A stretch of DNA of 64,000 nucleotides from Atopsyche davidsoni. Lineage: Eukaryota; Arthropoda; Insecta; Trichoptera; Hydrobiosidae. This document shows positions 50,348 through 63,755 of the stretch, piece after piece. The stretch covers positions 8,866,001-8,930,000 of the forward strand of contig JAILWY010000023.1 in NCBI GenBank assembly GCA_022113835.1, written 5' to 3'. The position numbers were made by a program, and so were the translations under genes. The stretch's first letter is position 1; every line of letters starts with the position of its first letter. The notes under the pieces were generated by a model. The model searched no databases. It was not told the origin of the DNA and worked only from the letters and a program-made list of their open reading frames with translations.

Positions 50348-52700
50348 AGATTACTGGATAAAAATAATGTAAATTTTTAATGTCCCGTAATTCTTCACTT
50401 AATAAATGTTTTAGTAAAATATTTGATCACTTGTGAAGATGTTGATTGTGATATTTTAATGCTTCATCTCAGTAAATATAAAATGTTGAAAAACGCAATT
50501 ATAATAAAAAATTTAATGACTCTTCTCGTGGATCAACATTATTTTTTTAAAAAAGATGGATGTCATTTTGGAAATACTTCATAAACTTGGGTAATTTCAT
50601 TAAATATGAAATTACGTCGTATTATTTCATGAATTTATATATTTCATTCCGCGTGACATAAATTTTAGTTCACAATCATTTCATGTAATTTAATTAATAT
50701 TACGCAATGACAAAATATAGAAAACAAGAGATTAGTTGTAATCCACTGCAATGGTGTACACTTCTTGTTATTTAACATTCATAAACACATTGATAATTTT
50801 TACATTTAATATTTAAAAATATACTGATATGAGACATAAATTATATACTATACTTTAAAGCAAAAAAAAATCTTATTAATTACTAGTTTTACCATTCATT
50901 ATATTTAATATTAAAAAGGTTCTTCCTGTCAAAAAAAGGATGGAAAAATGTAATAAAATAAACAAGTTAATTTTCTGCGGTGTTCAGATTGATTAATGGT
51001 TATAATTGCAAACAAAACATACATCAATTTATTAAAAAAAAAAAACCCCCATCAAATTATTGTAAATGAGATAGTATTCCTATTGACCGAAACCACATAG
51101 CTGTAAAAATAAAAATTAACTGTGATGAAAACAAACATTTTAAGACACGTGTAGGACAAGACCAATATTTTCTGACAATGCTGCGCTGAAATATTGAAGG
51201 AATCTTATGAAATTCAATCGTTTTCTAAAATAAACTGCTAATTAAATATTTGAAAAATATTTTATTTTTGATTTATCTCGTTATTTTCTGATAAAAATGC
51301 TTAATTAAGGACAGTGTTAATCCAACAAGTATTTATAGTCAAATGCGTGTGTATTGAATATTTAACATACCCGCTGGAAGATTACCTGTAAGTTATAAAT
51401 AATTAAATAGTTTGAACGATCGATGTTTAAATTAAAGTGACAATGAGACTTTATATTTGACATATTATAGTGATGAAATTTTAATAATCAACACATAGTG
51501 ACTGACGTCTTAATTACGACGGTGAATAATCTCCTACTGCAGTCAGTTTACAATGAAATATTACCTTACTGACTGACGTAGAGTAGCGATATGATTAAAC
51601 CAGATTACCATCGCCGTGCGTGGCGGACATCGTATGTCACATGAAACCAAATTTAGAGCAAGGGAAATAAAACCGCTCGGTGACACACTGTACGCGATTA
51701 ATGCGGCAAAGTCATTATTCAAAGTCAAAGATTTGATATCTGACGATTATGTCTAGAAATTTGTAGTATTAATGATGATTATATTTATTCAAGATTTATT
51801 GATCCTTACTGCTTTATGTATTATTAAAGACTACTGTTACGATGATAGTAAAAAAAGTGCACATGTCATTTTACTGTTATTTGTAAAAATAAATTATTTT
51901 ATATCTTATCATTTTAACTTAAACAGTAAAATAGAAATTAACGCAATCGAGGTGTGATAATTGAATCTGTATAGTACTATGTAACTCATAGAATTTTTTA
52001 ATGGCTATAAATCAAAACACATTCAAATATATTTATATATTCGTACATATATATATACAGTATTTTTATATGAAAAAAGAAAAGATAACATAGACATGAA
52101 AAACGATAATTAAAAAAGATTATCAAAAACAGGACTGCAAACTTACATACTTTTTGTTATCCAGCATTAAAAATATATGCAATATTTATTGATACTGGCA
52201 ACAAATCAAATAGTTCGAAAACGAAAGATTTTATTTTATCATAAATAAAGATTCGAAGTAATGTGGCATACTTAATTATAACGTGGATTTTATTTTGTGC
52301 TGTTTTGAAAACAACTGTGGAACCGAAAACACAAATTAATCCAGAATAAATTCTGATTTCTGCCAAATTACGCCTTGCTAATTCAGTTATACAATTTTTG
52401 TCCATGGTTCGTATTCTGATTTTTTTTTTGTTTTCAATAGGATAACAAATAAATGTATTGACATGTATTGAAAAAATCAATTTTTATTATATTACACGCA
52501 ATTTTATCAATATTAGATATACTCAAATAAACTTTTTTCAACCAACAAAACAAGATTTCATTTTTTTGTTTATTTTATTTTTATTTTAATTTTTACTACT
52601 ATTGTTTTTTTTGTTAGTGATATAAATTTTTATAAAATAATTATTCACACATCAAATTTAATTTTCCGTTTACTTGCACATTTTTAATAAATATTTTATC
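46190..52700. other. Longest gene-free region of the window
   Basis: About 6.5 kb of AT-rich DNA with no supported gene. A GC-richer patch at about 48200-48560 holds a 93-codon open frame (48323-48604) without recognisable features. A FTZ-F1-like sequence CGACCTTGA is at 49451-49459 with no gene nearby. A TA microsatellite is at 50299-50342. Confidence 0.5.
50299..50342. repeat. TA microsatellite
   Basis: Uninterrupted TA dinucleotide run of about 44 nt. Confidence 0.9.
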
Positions 52701-52863
52701 GATTTCAAGCGGATTTTGTATTCGCATGAGTACAGTGGGTCATACAACACTTGTATATGTGTATTAGCACATACGAGAAAGAAGGTGAATATCGCGACCA
52801 GGTGTACGTCAGGTGCGTATAAGTAGAAGGGATCAAGAGTAAGGGAAGTACAGAAGAGGTGTA

Positions 52864-52898
52864 TATAAACAGGGGATTGTCTGAAGGAGGCACATTCG
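52864..52898 (+). promoter_or_regulatory. Core promoter of gene 52935-55280
   Basis: TATAAAC at 52864-52870 (within TATATAAAC) and CATTCG at 52893-52898; start codon 42 nt after the initiator. A second TATA-like element, TATAAG, is at about 52818. Confidence 0.7.
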
Positions 52899-52934
52899 TA
52901 CTTGCGACAAGAACGAGCCTACACAACTTTAAAA

Positions 52935-53083
52935 ATGTTCAAGCTGGTAAGCAAGCATTATTGCACACATATCACTTAAAGTAATTCACCCTTGTAAGAT
53001 AAACAATATTTTCAATTTAATATCATTTAAAATTTTTTTTTTTTTTTACAGTCACTGTATATATATATATATATATGTATATA

Positions 53084-53172
<89 letters not shown>

Positions 53173-55280
53173 TTGATTCATTATTACAATTTACAAATAA
53201 AGTATCTTTTTGAGAAACAAATAATTTTTACCTCACATCACAAGCTCACACTTTTTAAGGCAGCTGTTATGGTACAAAACATGTGATATTAAAATAATTA
53301 GCTATTTCTCATTTTTAGTAACACATTTTAAAAATTAATGGAATTGTGAAAATTATTACGATTGTGAAAAATTATACAAGCGGTAATACAATTTTTCTTC
53401 TTTGTTATTTAGTATAAATGTATTTAACTGAAATAATAGTAAAGCTATTAAAATGTACAGCATTGATTAAAATCATTTTAAAAATTCACAAATTTTCCAA
53501 ATAAAAGTTAACCTCCAAGATATAAACTTTATTATCACTTTTTTTAAATATATTAAACCATGTTAAGTTATTTTCGTTAATAATATAAGTATAACGCTGT
53601 TATTAATTTCAAATATAATTAATTACAATCAATTCTGTTGTTTAATTAAAAAAATTAATGCTTTATCTTCTTACTACTTAATTAAAATGCATGTATGAAA
53701 ATATTGATGTCAAATCAACTATTATTTATTATATGAATTGAATATACGTATAAATGAGGTTTTTGCTTTGCTCCGCAGATCGTCCTCTCCGCTTTCTTGG
53801 CTGTGGCCGCTGCCAAGCCTGGTTTATTGGGAGCCCCTCTGGTGGGAGCGCCCTTTGCTTATGCCCCCGGTCCCGTAGCCTACAGTGCCCCTCTGGCTTA
53901 TAGCGCCCCCATCGTCAAGGCTGCTGTTCCTGTTGCCACTTCATATGCTAACACCTACAAAGTAAGTATACAAATTAACAAGACTACAATAATTTTATTT
54001 TGTTGAATCCACCAAATACTTTCACGTGAAATTAACAATTTCAAATAAAACAATATTAAACAGAGAAATATAGTTATTTTTAAATAATAAAACTAAAAAT
54101 TACCAAAACTTATTATTTTATTATTTTAACAGTTCCAAAAGTGAATCATAAGATTCTGCTGAGATCCGATAATTGATATTCTTTTTATTTTTAGATTGTA
54201 TTTCGGAATAATACATATTAATACTCTTGGAATTAATTATAAATCTAAGCATGCATATATATAGTAAATATTTTGTTGAAATGATTATATCTATTTAACG
54301 GATAAAATAATTTACTAAACGAGGAATCCAAATGTTCTAAGTCTGTTAATAATAAATATACCAAATTTATCTCTTGTTTTCTTAGTATTGTTCCTAATAC
54401 AATGTAATAAACGACTTTCTGGAAATGAGAACAAAGGTACTTTACATTAATAGACTGTCTTAACTATTTATATTGAATGAAAGGACAATTGTAACTTAAT
54501 TTATACCATAGTTGCATGCATTTAGGTCAACCGGCCGGATACCATATTATTATTTATCGGGGTATCGATATGAGAACAAGGAACCGATCGGATTGTTACT
54601 CAACAACATATAACTTACGGCAGTTTACTGTTGCGATATACCGCAATATGCTTTTTATAAATTTTTGAGTTCTATATTAATAAAATACTAACAATTGTCT
54701 TTATAGAAAAGCGCTCTCTATGTGCAATAATTTGTCACCTATCAGTATTCCACACAAGGGTTTCGCGAGTACTCGCGCGTTCATGTTTTTTGTATGAAGC
54801 AATTTCACTGTCGATTTGTTCACATGTGCAATCACGGAGAGCTCTTTTGCGAAAATGTTTTGCGATATACTCGATAGATGTAGTTTATTTTAAATATTCT
54901 ATAAATGTACAAGACTTTGAAATAAATAAATTATTAATGTTCTATAACGAGTCATTACTTTAGGAAATTTCCAAAAAAGTAATGTCTTGAGAATAAATTT
55001 ATATAAGTTAAAACATAATACATGTATATAAAAAAGAAACTAAAATTTAGCTGTTTCCTTAGTTAGGACTTAAGATTTTATATTTTAATTAAATTTGATT
55101 ATATTTGAAATTATTTTTTAGGTGTCTGTGAAGAGCCCTCTGGTGGCTGCCTATGCTGCACCAGCTTACCATGCTCCCATCGTGGCTACTCCAGCTTTCC
55201 ATTCTCCAATCGTGGCCGCTCCCGCATACCATGCGCCACTCGCATATTCATCTCCATTTGCTCCTACTTACCTGCACTAA
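52935..55280 (+). CDS. Three-exon Ala/Pro/Tyr-rich cuticular-type protein
   Basis: Exons 52935-52946 (ATG TTC AAG CTG, donor GTAAGC), 53779-53961 (acceptor TCCGCAG, donor GTAAGT) and 55122-55280 (acceptor TTTTTTAG), all phase 0, introns 832 and 1160 nt, 117 residues. Exon 2 codes [14 protein letters not shown] and units such as [15 protein letters not shown], ending TSYANTYK. Exon 3 begins [14 protein letters not shown], then three [11 protein letters not shown] units, ending APTYLH. Read without exon 3, exon 2 would run only eight codons beyond LysAsn-rich intron text to a stop at 54004, so the splice is strongly favoured by composition. It is the only gene here with a second intron. The signal peptide groups it with the gene at 21163. 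A probable AATAAA is at 55523-55528. Intron 1 contains a long TA repeat. Confidence 0.84.
53056..53166. repeat. TA microsatellite in intron 1
   Basis: About 110 nt of TA repeat with one TG and one TTT interruption, lying between exons 1 and 2 of the gene at 52935-55280. Confidence 0.9.
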
Positions 55281-55529
55281 AAACTTTTGCCATTTGTTGT
55301 AAATTTCAGATAATCTACCCTAATTGCTTATAAAACTTATTAACATCGGCTTATGTTACAGATATATATATTTATTTATGAATTTAAACATTTATTTATT
55401 ATATACATAATTTTTAAAAAATATGAAATTACACTTGCAAGTTATATAATTTTTTTTTAAAGGAATTTACAAATATATTCTAAATTGTTTTTGTAAATTA
55501 TAAATTGTGTAAATAGAACTGTAATAAAT

Positions 55530-58500
55530 AAGTGTGCAATATATTTTGTTTTTAATTCATATTATTGATTATTATTAATGCTCAATGTGTCCTCAAAATA
55601 TTGGTTAAGTAGTTTGTGATTTGAATTATATTCGAGGATGTGAAGTGACGTCATACTTAAAATTCGACATTATCAACAGGATGTTTGCAAAGTATTTTGA
55701 ATACTAAATATAAAATGATTTCCTTTGCAATAAATTAACCATAGCTATGATAAATTTATTAAGAGTTAAAATAACTATTTGATTCAAATAATAAAATTAA
55801 ATTCTACCTATCGTATTTGATGCACACAAAAAATACTACTTACTTCTTCTAAATTAACATACAACAAAACTTTATAAGTTTTAATAATAACATTAAAAAA
55901 ATATTACTATGAAAAACGGTAATTGCACTTGATCTTGAAAATTGACTTCATTTTTTTTACGTATGTCTCAACATAAATATTATTATTTAACGAAACCAAT
56001 ATGGCCATGTCATTATGATTTGAAAATTGAGATTACTTATAAGACATTTATATACAAGTGTGGATCAAGAATGAGTCAATGATTAGATATTTGAAAAAAT
56101 ACAGAAAGATTGACCGTGAAAATAAAAGCATTGTATACGATGGTTTTTTTAATATTAAAAAAATCTCAGCTATTTTTAATTTATCAATAATTGACATTTT
56201 ACTCAAAATATAAAAATATGATTAATATTTTTTTTACACGTCATTTTTTATTTTCACAGTGCTAATTAGATTATTAATCGTAATAAAATTGGCTATACAA
56301 AGCTATAAACAAACAATAGGCTTATTGTTGACCAGACAGTAAAGTATTGTGAATTGTTTTAATAATGAAATGCTTCATCGTTAATTTTTCTGAATCGCGT
56401 AAACAATAAGCCATAATCATATTTACGCGCTTAAAAATATTTTATTAAAGTATGTTTAAACCGTAGCAATTTTAATTTTAAAATAATGTCTGTAATCATA
56501 ATAATTACTCCACGCACAGTATTTTATAAAATATAAATACGTAAAAAGCTGGAAATTTAATTGCTTTGTTACGCCATTCTTGGAGTTAAAAAACATCGCA
56601 AGGTCGCGAGGCCGGATGCCTGATTACACACCATTTCGTGAGAATCGCAGCAAACCTGTCTCTCTCGCACCCACGGTAGGTTACATACGAGTATAAGTGA
56701 GGCAGAGAACTTAAAGTAAAACGCTAGTCATGATTGTTATTGAATTTTTAAATAAACTGTCGCATTGCTCTGAAGGCTGAGTCCGGATCAGACAACGCCC
56801 AGCGCCGAGTTCGTGTTAACTCTTTTCTTTCCATATCCTGGTACCTTGCTTGCTGCGGTATCTCTAAAAGGTTAACATAAGCCCTTTGCGACAATGATTT
56901 ATATTGATCGATTGAGGTTTTATTTTTGAATGGGTGCGTTAAAGTAATATGATATTTTAATATCATGATTTAAGAAACTTCTATCTTAAATACCAGTTAT
57001 TATTTTTTAAAACCTTCATATGTATTTTGATTTGGTCGCGCAGTACTGATTATAAATCAAAATATTTAGTCAAAATCTTACATGTATGATGTAATTAAAA
57101 AATTTATATTTGCTAAGTAACGTAGTGTGTAAAAATTATTTCATTTTATTTTTATTTTATAATAATATTATTTAGAAAAAAAAATGTGCTATGTTTATAT
57201 TCTTATATGATGAAAAGCCTTCTAAAATAATATTTTTAATTTTTTGTAATAAGATACGAAACATACACCAGGCGAAATGGATACTTATATTTTATATGAT
57301 TGAACACAACGAGAAGGAAAGCAAGCCCAAGCTTGTTTGACAATTATTACTTAACTTATTTATCAATCGCTCATAAGTAAAACGGCAAAATTTATTAAGT
57401 ACATATAATTATTTATTTATTTAATTAAAAAACTAGTAAGGTAATTTTTATGTTCTTATTTAAGTAAACTGTCAAAAAATACAAATTGGATATTTATTAC
57501 AAGCCATTGTAAAGTAATCGTGGCACTTGATTTTAATTATCGTTTAAGATACTCGTAGAATAAGTACAAAGTTAGAAATAACCTCGAGAAGGACTTACAA
57601 AAACCTATAAATTAATCATCACGATACTTGTTTCCCAAAGGTGCTAATCATTTTTTTTTTAAATCACAAACTGCTTACAAAAACCCAAATAGTGTTAATT
57701 ATTAGAGTGATATTAACATTTAATCTAATTTTGTCCGAAAATTTTAAGATTTTATAAGTTAGCATACAGTTTTTATTTTTTATTATGATAACTTGTTTAT
57801 ATATAAGAAGCAATTGAAGTATGCCTCCTGATTCCTATCCAAAACGATATATTAAATAATTTTAATTTGAAAATATTTTTTTTGTATAATAAAAACATTA
57901 GCAATTTATAAAGAAATTCACTGTTAAAATATTTTGACATTAATCTTTATAAAGTTTTTTTCACAGCAGTGCTATTAATACACAAGAAAAATTACTAAAG
58001 CAATGTTTATCGCGAATCTGAAATCATTGCTACTGATGTTTTCATTTTAAAAATCCATAAACGTCTTTATTATTAAAAATATTTGATAACAACATTTATC
58101 ATAATAACAAATAGGAAGTATTAAACATACATCCTCTATTCGTGCACCAAGCGAGGACATTAAAACTGGTAGAACACATCTGACGTCTTTTTATTGCCCG
58201 TAATTTAAAACCAATATTATTGCCTGGGGTGCATAAACCAAGGTATTCAATATTTTTAGTTGTGAACAATGATTTGTTGTATCGATGGTATAAATGTATC
58301 AGTCTTCATATTATATTGTGTTATTATTTTTTTCTTCAAAATTACATAATAATAACAATCATTTAAAATACAATTGAGATCAAGCCCTACTCCGATACAT
58401 TAGCAGATTAACTAGTAGTAATGAGATCGCGTCGTTGTCTCGCTCTCCCTTGAGTACAAACAATGCCTGCTAACAATATCCGTCGGCTGTGCTTTATCTG
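55530..58500. other. AT-rich intergenic region
   Basis: No gene supported. The patch at about 56580-56690 is GC-richer; the 72-codon frame at 56748-56966 has no recognisable domain. Confidence 0.5.
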
Positions 58501-58564
58501 TATTGAAAGTTCAACCTCCGGACACGGCTCTGATCTAAAATTTTTAACTTTTCCAGTTATTCAG

Positions 58565-58600
58565 TATAAATACCAGCGCCTACTGGCTTACTGTATCAGT
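58565..58600 (+). promoter_or_regulatory. Core promoter of gene 58661-59248
   Basis: TATAAATA at 58565-58572 and initiator TCAGT at 58596-58600; start codon 60 nt further. Confidence 0.72.
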
Positions 58601-58660
58601 CAACCTTCCGTCGTTTCCGAGTAATCTCGCGTTCCAGTCGCCTAATCAACACAGACCACA

Positions 58661-59248
58661 ATGTCCAAGCTGGTGGTGTTGCTCGCTGTCCTGGCTGTGG
58701 CCGCTGCCAAGCCCTCCGTGTACGCCCCTGGCCTGGTGCACTCCGCATACGTGGCGGCTCCTGCTGTGTACGCCGCTCCCGTGGCAGTGTCGCATCAGTC
58801 TCGGGTGGACTATCACTCTTCTCCCGCTTTCTACCATGCCGCCCCCGTGCACGCCGCTTGGGCCGCCCCTCTGGCACTCGGTCCTTACACCCCTGCTGCC
58901 GTACTGGGACCTCACGGAGTGCCCCTTGAAACGGCCGCCGTTGTTGCCGCTAAAGCCGCCCACTTTCAAGCGCACGCCTTGTCTCACCACGGATACCACC
59001 ACTACCTGAAGAAGCGCTCCATCCTTCCCCTGGAATACTCTGCCTTGGTAGCCCCGACCGCCGTGTCTCACCAGTCTCGCGTGGACATCCACTCGTCACC
59101 CCTCCTGGCCCCGGTGGTGTCCCACTACGCTCCATCTTTGTACTCTTCTCCTCTGCTGTCATACAGCCCGTACGCATCTCCTTATGCCTCTCCCTACTCT
59201 GCGCACGGCCTGTGGCACCCCCGCGCCTACGGAGTCCACCCCTGGTAA
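58661..59248 (+). CDS. Intronless larval/pupal cuticle protein-like protein with SHQSRVD motifs (block E)
   Basis: One uninterrupted frame of 195 residues. It starts [18 protein letters not shown]: after the fourth codon, where every other gene here has an intron, it reads straight on, so this copy lacks the conserved intron. Residues 41-55 (VAVSHQSRVDYHSSP) and 133-147 (TAVSHQSRVDIHSSP) are two copies of one motif. Between them, residues 83-106 (GPHGVPLETAAVVAAKAAH and on) match the conserved AAKAAH-type motif known in Tenebrio and other larval/pupal cuticle proteins. KKR at 117-119 is a possible cleavage site. The C-terminus is Ser/Tyr/Pro-rich with SPYASPY units. AATAAA at 59425-59430. Of all genes here this one has the best recognisable cuticle-protein signature. 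Confidence 0.9.
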   Translation: MSKLVVLLAVLAVAAAKPSVYAPGLVHSAYVAAPAVYAAPVAVSHQSRVDYHSSPAFYHAAPVHAAWAAPLALGPYTPAAVLGPHGVPLETAAVVAAKAAHFQAHALSHHGYHHYLKKRSILPLEYSALVAPTAVSHQSRVDIHSSPLLAPVVSHYAPSLYSSPLLSYSPYASPYASPYSAHGLWHPRAYGVHPW

Positions 59249-59459
59249 TCCACTTAACCCCTGGTGTGATTATTCCTACACTTCTATCTTTCTTCGACAC
59301 ATCCTGGACAGTCAGACGGAATGTTTTCTAGCATTAGCCAGTAGGCTTTCCGAATTAGGACTACGACTGATGTAAATTTTGATATTTTTCTTTTTTAAAT
59401 AGTTTTATATAAGATTTATATTCAAATAAACATGGATTAATGTGCTTTTCTGTACCAAA

Positions 59460-61585
59460 TAAAATGTAAAATGACAAAACCAAAAATATTTTTATTGATT
59501 ATCCTGATTTTTTTAAATAGTTAATTTTTACATTCCAGAAATTATACACTATTTTATAATATAATAATGCAGCCCAATAAAATGATTAAAAATGTAATAA
59601 TAGCATTATATTGCTTATTACAACTGTCATATATTACATCTGGCAGAAATATTTAAAGGAAACATTAAAATAAAATTATCAATATTACACTTATTCTCAT
59701 AGCTTATATTACTAAAAAAAACTTTGCGTTGCTATCCTACGAATATTGTTTCTCTTTTTAAGATAACACAACAATCTTAATATGTTTTGTTATAAAACAC
59801 AATCTTTTTTTATTCATATTAAAAAATATGTAATAACATGTTTTGGCAAGTTTAATGCATGTTGTTTCTATTTTTATATTTCAGTTTCATTTAAAATCGT
59901 ATCAAAATATTCAATACACAAATGTACTTGTTTTTCAAAAGGACCTTCACAATTTAAACCATAAAAATATATAAATAAACATATTTTTTTTACTTACGAA
60001 GAATTCACTTTTTTTAAGTAGGAAAAGAAATTATTTTTGTTAAAAGCAGCTTTCATAAAAGGAGTTTACTGTTTATAAGTACCTACTTAACGTATTATAT
60101 TAGAGGCCCAGTTATTTTTATACCTTATTATGTAACCGCGTCCGCTGAAAATTCTGTGGTCTGTGTGGTTGTAAAAAATTAAATATTTTTGAAACCAAGA
60201 AATTTTTATTAAAATACTGAAAAACTTTACTAAGTTGAATTCAATTGTGAAAAAAAACATAAAACTAAATTAAGTTTATATATTATTGAAATTATCTTGA
60301 TTAAATGATTTAATTACTTTTTAATAGATTTATTTTTAGTTAAACGTTTTATTTATAATTATATTTGTTCTTTACATTAAAAATTGTATAATTTTTATTA
60401 TTTCATGAAAATACTTCTACATTTATCACCATAAAACATGTCCTAGAATTATATTGTTATTAAAAGTAAATAACTGCAATCTGTACTTAAGCAATAAACC
60501 GTACTATTCAGTGTTAAGAGGTCCAATCAAATAATTTAAAAATATATATATATTTCATTTTAATTAGTTTATTTATAAATATTTGGATATCAAGGTTGAA
60601 TACTTTATAAAATTAAGGTTTTAATAAAATACACACGGACATGGTTAAGGATATAATAGCAATATTCCGTGTTGGTATTTCACTACTTTTTACCGCAGTA
60701 TACACTCAGTAAAAATGCAATGAATTAAGTAGCGTAAGCTCTCTGATTTATAAAAGAATACGTTTTGCTTTATCACAATAATTTGTGCATGTAAAAAAAT
60801 ATTAACTTTTTACATACAATTAATAAATATCTATAACACTGTCATTTAATAAAGTCAATTCAAAAATAATTTTCTTAGCGCCATCTTTTGAATGAGTACA
60901 ATAACAATATAAACATTTAGTTGAAAACTGATCGTATAGAATTAAAAATATATATACTTATTTATAAAAATATATATAAAAATAAATAGTGCATATTTAA
61001 CCTTAGCCTGGAACATGAAATGAAATGGAGGGAATGGAACATGAAATATTGCTAATATAAATCGGATTGATCTCAAGATAAATAATTGAATATTCTAAAG
61101 GTTGATATCAAATGTAAATATCAAAAACCCATATATGATAATAATTTTTGGAAATAAATAATATTTTTTTTAATATTGCAAAACAAAAATATTCTCAGAA
61201 TGATTAAACTCAGTGAGCCATATCAAGTGCTCAGTTAATTTTATATCTTAAATGTTTAAAAGACATTTAAAAATTCTGATATGTGGACAAAAAATACTGT
61301 TTTCAAGAGAAATCGTACTTTTAAAAATAATTTTCAAAAATTTAGGTTTTTTTTTAAAACTATTCTGTGAATGCAATCAACTGTTTAACAGTAGCCGTAT
61401 TTTATTGTCTCTCAATAACTAGCCTTTAAGAGCACAGTCAAGGCTTCGATGCATTTGAATACAACCTTCGATTTAATGTCATCGTACAGCGCATATTAAT
61501 TTCAAGTCAGTGTTCAAATAATTGTAATAACATAAGTTCTTGTACCAGGTAAAACAAATTAAAACAAAAAATATCGCATCATATT
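59460..61585. other. AT-rich intergenic region
   Basis: No gene, RNA or repeat recognised. The open frame at 59782-59964 is Phe/Cys/Lys-rich chance translation. Confidence 0.5.
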
Positions 61586-61696
61586 TTTATTGAAGTGTTT
61601 TATAACACGTTATACTATAAAAATATAAATATTAAAAAATAATTATTTCATGGTTGTATATCAATTTTTTTTTCGGTTCTTCAAGATTATGTAAAA

Positions 61697-62770
61697 TTAC
61701 CAAGCCTGGACGACGGGAGATGAGATGAGACCGGCAGAGTTCACGATTCCGTGAGAAGAGTAACTAGAAACAGCCGGGGCGGAGTAGTGTGCGGGAGCAG
61801 CGTAGTGCAGGGAAGGAGCGGAGTATTGCACAGCAGGGGCAGAGTAATGCACGTCAGGAGCAGAGTATTGCACAGCAGGGGCAGAGTATTGCACGGCAGG
61901 GGCAGAGTATTGCACGGCAGGGGCAGAGTATTGCACGGCAGGGGCAGAGTATTGCGCGGTAGGGGCAGAGTAGTGCAGGGCAGGGGCGGAATACTCCACA
62001 ACAGGGGCGGCATAGTGCACGGCAGGAGCGGCAGCGACCACAGCCCTGGCGTCATGAACGACGGAGCTGGAGTGACTAGATACCGAAGTGGGAACCGATG
62101 CTACCACGGAGTGAGATACGGCAGGCTGCACAATTTCGACAGCGGGAGCGGTCAAGACTTCCAGAGCGGGAGCGGGGGCGGAGTAGACCTCGACGGAGGG
62201 AGCCACGGCAGAGACAACGGGCCTGGCGTCATGCACGACTGTGCTGGAATGGCTGGAGACGGAAGTGGGAACTGATCCGACGACGGTGTGGGAGACGATG
62301 GCAGGTTGGACGACTTCCACAGCGGGAGCAGCGTAGGCAGCAACAGCCACCGGAGCGGCTACGATGGCACGAGCGTCATGCACCACAGAGCTGGAGTGAC
62401 TGGAGACGGATGTAGGGACGGATCCCACAACAGTATGAGAAATTACAGGGGCTTGCTGCACTAACGCCACTGAGGGGGCAGAGTAGGCGGAGTAGGCATA
62501 GGGGCCAACGTGGCTGGGAGCAGCCATCGAGACAGCCACTAGGGCAGACAACACCACCTGAAAACAACACCCTTAGTTATTACTCTACAATATAATTTTA
62601 AAAAAGCCAAGATTGTTTTTACCATAATAAATTAACGTCTTCACACATTCAACACTATTTTCAGATTAAATATTAAAAACTAATTATTTACAATGCATGA
62701 TTTTTATAAAACACAAACATTGAGGATATCAATAAATAACTTTAAGAGTTGTACTGACCAGCTTGAACAT
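61697..62770 (-). CDS. CPLCA/retinin-like cuticular protein with VPTSVSSHSS repeats (block E)
   Basis: Minus strand: exon 1 62770-62759 (ATG TTC AAG CTG, donor GTCAGT), exon 2 62557-61697 (acceptor TTTTCAG), phase 0, 201-nt intron, 290 residues, the largest protein in the window. Signal peptide MFKLVVLSALVAVSMAA. Three copies of a 26-residue unit, of the form ISHTVVGSVPTSVSSHSS followed by SVVHDARA, occur at about 43-68, 92-117 and 151-176. This resembles the retinin-like domain that defines the CPLCA family of cuticular proteins; the family link is from memory of the motif. Residues about 185-260 are a run of YSAPAVQ heptads. The end is NSAGLISSPVVQAW. AATAAA at 61591-61586. Confidence 0.88.
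61815..62015 (-). repeat. In-frame 21-bp minisatellite coding YSAPAVQ
   Basis: Tandem 21-nt units inside the gene at 61697-62770. Several central units are nearly identical at nucleotide level, pointing to recent expansion. Confidence 0.85.
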
Positions 62771-62828
62771 TTTGGTCTGTATTGTTTATTGTCTGACTGA
62801 GTAAGTCACTACAATATGTCTCTCGATA

Positions 62829-62865
62829 GACTGATGAACTGTCCACACGAGCCCGCCTTTAAATA
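62829..62865 (-). promoter_or_regulatory. Core promoter of gene 61697-62770
   Basis: TATTTAAA (62865-62858, minus strand), a variant TATA box, with TCATCAGT about 28-31 nt downstream (62837-62830). GC-rich DNA lies upstream at 62875-63075. Confidence 0.6.
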
Positions 62866-62870
62866 CGTCT

Positions 62871-63680
62871 ACCGAAACGAGTCCACTTTCTGTATCCGCG
62901 CACTCCTCGCCCGGCCCGCCTCGGCGTAGGACGCCGCGGTGTCGAATTACGGTTAATCACAGGTCGACACTTTTTCAAAACCTTTTTCAATGTCCGCAAT
63001 TTATCGATCTTGCCAAAATGAAATGTCTCGCGGGGCGCTGCCGGAGAGCCTGCGCCCACGCCCGAGCGTCAACGACCTTGTCCACTGCCCGTGCACACTA
63101 TCGAGACAATCTGAACACGATCAGGGATCTCTACTTTTCTCAGTCTAATTGAAATTATGTATCTCACCACGGCTGACGACGTAATTCATAACTCACTTAC
63201 ACAATGAGAAGGTCCTGGTTGGCTTTTGAATATCAAGCGCGTAATAAATTATGCTTTCAGTAGGTAGGCGTTTTAACCCTTCCATATTAGATAATTCAAA
63301 TCACATTGATTCTAGTTGGCATTTAAAGTGGTTCAATATTTTTGAATAAATGCAATAACAGTCACATATGATGTCTTAGTAATATTCCATGTTTGTTACA
63401 AAAGTAATAACAAAAAATGGACGCCGTGCAAAATTATTATTAATTGATAATCAAATAAATGATATGTTGATATTCATAAGATCTATTGTGATATTTACTT
63501 TTCACTTGTCACTCTGTAATTTTTAACTTACATTAATTATTGGTCCATATAAATTATAGTCAACTTTGTAATGTAAGCATTCATTCATTGGCAAATAAAT
63601 TATTAAAAATATATTACTTAATATTTATATTAAGTACATATTAATTTGAATCAAATTCAACTTTGATTTATCCTGAAAAC
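62871..63680. other. Upstream region of gene 61697-62770
   Basis: GC-rich between 62875 and about 63090, then AT-rich. The 66-codon minus-strand frame at 62859-63059 is Arg/Pro-rich and overlaps the TATA box; it is treated as chance. Confidence 0.45.
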
Positions 63681-63755
63681 CAATTAGTGACAGTGACCTT
63701 TGGGTTCTCCTCCAGTTCTATAAAAACGAGAGTAAGAGTTATAAATCTCATGAAA
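63679..63755 (+). promoter_or_regulatory. Possible promoter of a gene beyond the right edge
   Basis: CCAAT at 63680-63684, TGACCTTTG at 63694-63702 (one base off the FTZ-F1 consensus) and TATAAAAAC at 63719-63727 lie in the same order seen upstream of genes here. The expected start near 63750 falls in TCATGAAATG. No mini-exon with a good donor follows within the window, so this is tentative. Confidence 0.3.
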
